From Leptolinea sp. (GTDB lineage Bacteria > Chloroflexota > Anaerolineae > Anaerolineales > Anaerolineaceae): DNA of 6,686 bases. The notes below the pieces were generated by a model. It was not told where the DNA came from and ran no database searches. It worked only from the letters and a program-made list of their open reading frames with translations. The translations under genes and the position numbers were made by a program. Below are positions 6,135 to 6,686 of the stretch, in pieces; within the stretch, counting starts at the first letter, position 1; each line of letters begins with the position of its first letter. The stretch spans positions 1 through 6,686 of the forward strand of contig JALHEL010000096.1 of NCBI GenBank assembly GCA_022837205.1, in the 5' to 3' direction.

Positions 6135-6686
6135 TCAAAAGTCTTTTCTGCGAATTTGGGCTAACTGTTCTGCGATGAGACCCATCATGACCAGAATCAA
6201 TCCGGTCGTAATAAATAGTAATGCGGTTGTGCTCAATCCGTTTCCGTGGATCAGAAAGGGAATCGCCCATAAAATTCCCACCGCCATCAGAAATGTTCCG
6301 ACGGGCAGAAATATTCGTAAGGGACTGAATAACATAATGATATTAAAAATCTGGATGATTGTCTCGAGGGCGGTCATGGTTGTGACGGAACTTTTGCCTT
6401 CTTTTCGCGGAACTACTTCGACGGGAATTTCAGTGACCAAATGTTTATTTTGCAAGAAGATCAGAGTGATAATTTCCGAAAAAGCCATGCTTTCGGGGCA
6501 GAGCGGAAGGTATTTTTGAACCAGTTCCGTATTATATAATTTAAGCCCGCTGTTCAGGTCTCGTACGGGAACATCCATCATCATTTTGGCGACTCGCCGG
6601 ATCAATTTTTTCCCCAATGAGCGGTAGCTCTGCTGAAGATCACCGTTTATCTTTTCCGGACGGCGACCGATTACCAAATCGGCATT
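6135..6686 (-). CDS. Family 2 glycosyltransferase, DPM1/GtrB-like, C-terminal part; 5' end outside window
   Basis: The minus-strand frame is open to the last base (Asn-Ala-Asp-Leu-Val-Ile-Gly-Arg-Arg), so these are the last 183 residues of a longer protein; the TTG at 6677 is internal. The protein is expected to transfer a sugar from a nucleotide donor to a lipid carrier or to a surface polysaccharide at the cytoplasmic face of the membrane. The fragment opens with ADLVIGRR, the strand after the catalytic Asp region in polyprenyl-phosphate sugar synthases. It continues with VRDLNSGLKLYN (about 41-52), matching the D-x-x-SG acceptor motif, then SEIITLIFLQNKHLVTEIPV (73-92). Two membrane helices follow (about 123-146 and 151-171), ending in IAEQLAQIRRKDF. 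The DxD nucleotide-binding site lies outside the window. The two-helix tail resembles GtrB/YfdH-like enzymes or similar; donor and acceptor cannot be assigned. Confidence 0.87.
   Translation of the reverse strand, partial: NADLVIGRRPEKINGDLQQSYRSLGKKLIRRVAKMMMDVPVRDLNSGLKLYNTELVQKYLPLCPESMAFSEIITLIFLQNKHLVTEIPVEVVPRKEGKSSVTTMTALETIIQIFNIIMLFSPLRIFLPVGTFLMAVGILWAIPFLIHGNGLSTTALLFITTGLILVMMGLIAEQLAQIRRKDF

Noticed and set aside
6175..6519. Plus-strand 114-codon open frame opposite the glycosyltransferase.
   Set aside because: The minus-strand frame has clear glycosyltransferase motifs and two membrane helices; the plus-strand frame has no recognisable domain or ribosome binding site and is an antisense shadow.

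Overview
The window reads as ordinary, densely packed bacterial chromosome. It is moderately AT-rich by eye (roughly low-40s % GC, not computed). The phosphorylase N-terminus, the BMP-family nucleoside transporter type, the AGGAG-like ribosome binding sites and the short gene spacing suggest a low-GC anaerobic or gut-type Bacillota, though no marker here fixes the phylum.

Positions 1-5175 carry one plus-strand operon for nucleoside uptake and breakdown. It enters the window already inside its first gene. In order, it encodes the C-terminal part of a double-domain ABC ATPase, two different inner-membrane permeases of the basic-membrane-protein (BMP/Nup) nucleoside transporter type, a uridine-phosphorylase-family nucleoside phosphorylase, and an amidohydrolase of the S-adenosylhomocysteine/methylthioadenosine/adenosine deaminase group. 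The first three genes are tightly coupled (an 8-base overlap, then a 1-base gap). The phosphorylase follows after 42 bases with a strong ribosome binding site, and the deaminase start lies 1 base after the phosphorylase stop. The likely logic is that nucleosides are imported, the purine base may be deaminated, and the glycosidic bond is cleaved by phosphate to give base plus (deoxy)ribose-1-phosphate. The substrate-binding lipoprotein and the N-terminal half of the ATPase should lie to the left.

Positions 5176-5375 are a 200-base intergenic region. It holds a perfect 16-bp hairpin that looks like an intrinsic terminator for the operon, followed by an 11-of-12-bp inverted repeat next to a weak candidate promoter for the next gene.

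Positions 5376-6044 encode a stand-alone metallo-beta-lactamase-fold hydrolase with an HxDxDH metal motif. It converges on a minus-strand gene (6686 down to 6135) for the C-terminal part of a family 2, dolichol-phosphate-mannose-synthase-like membrane glycosyltransferase, which runs off the right edge. A long imperfect hairpin between the two is a plausible bidirectional terminator.

I found no mobile element, CRISPR array, tRNA, rRNA or clear riboswitch, and no convincing new system. The points most worth a second look are the shortened base-specificity loop of the phosphorylase, its pairing with a purine-type deaminase, and the dyad upstream of the metallo-hydrolase gene.
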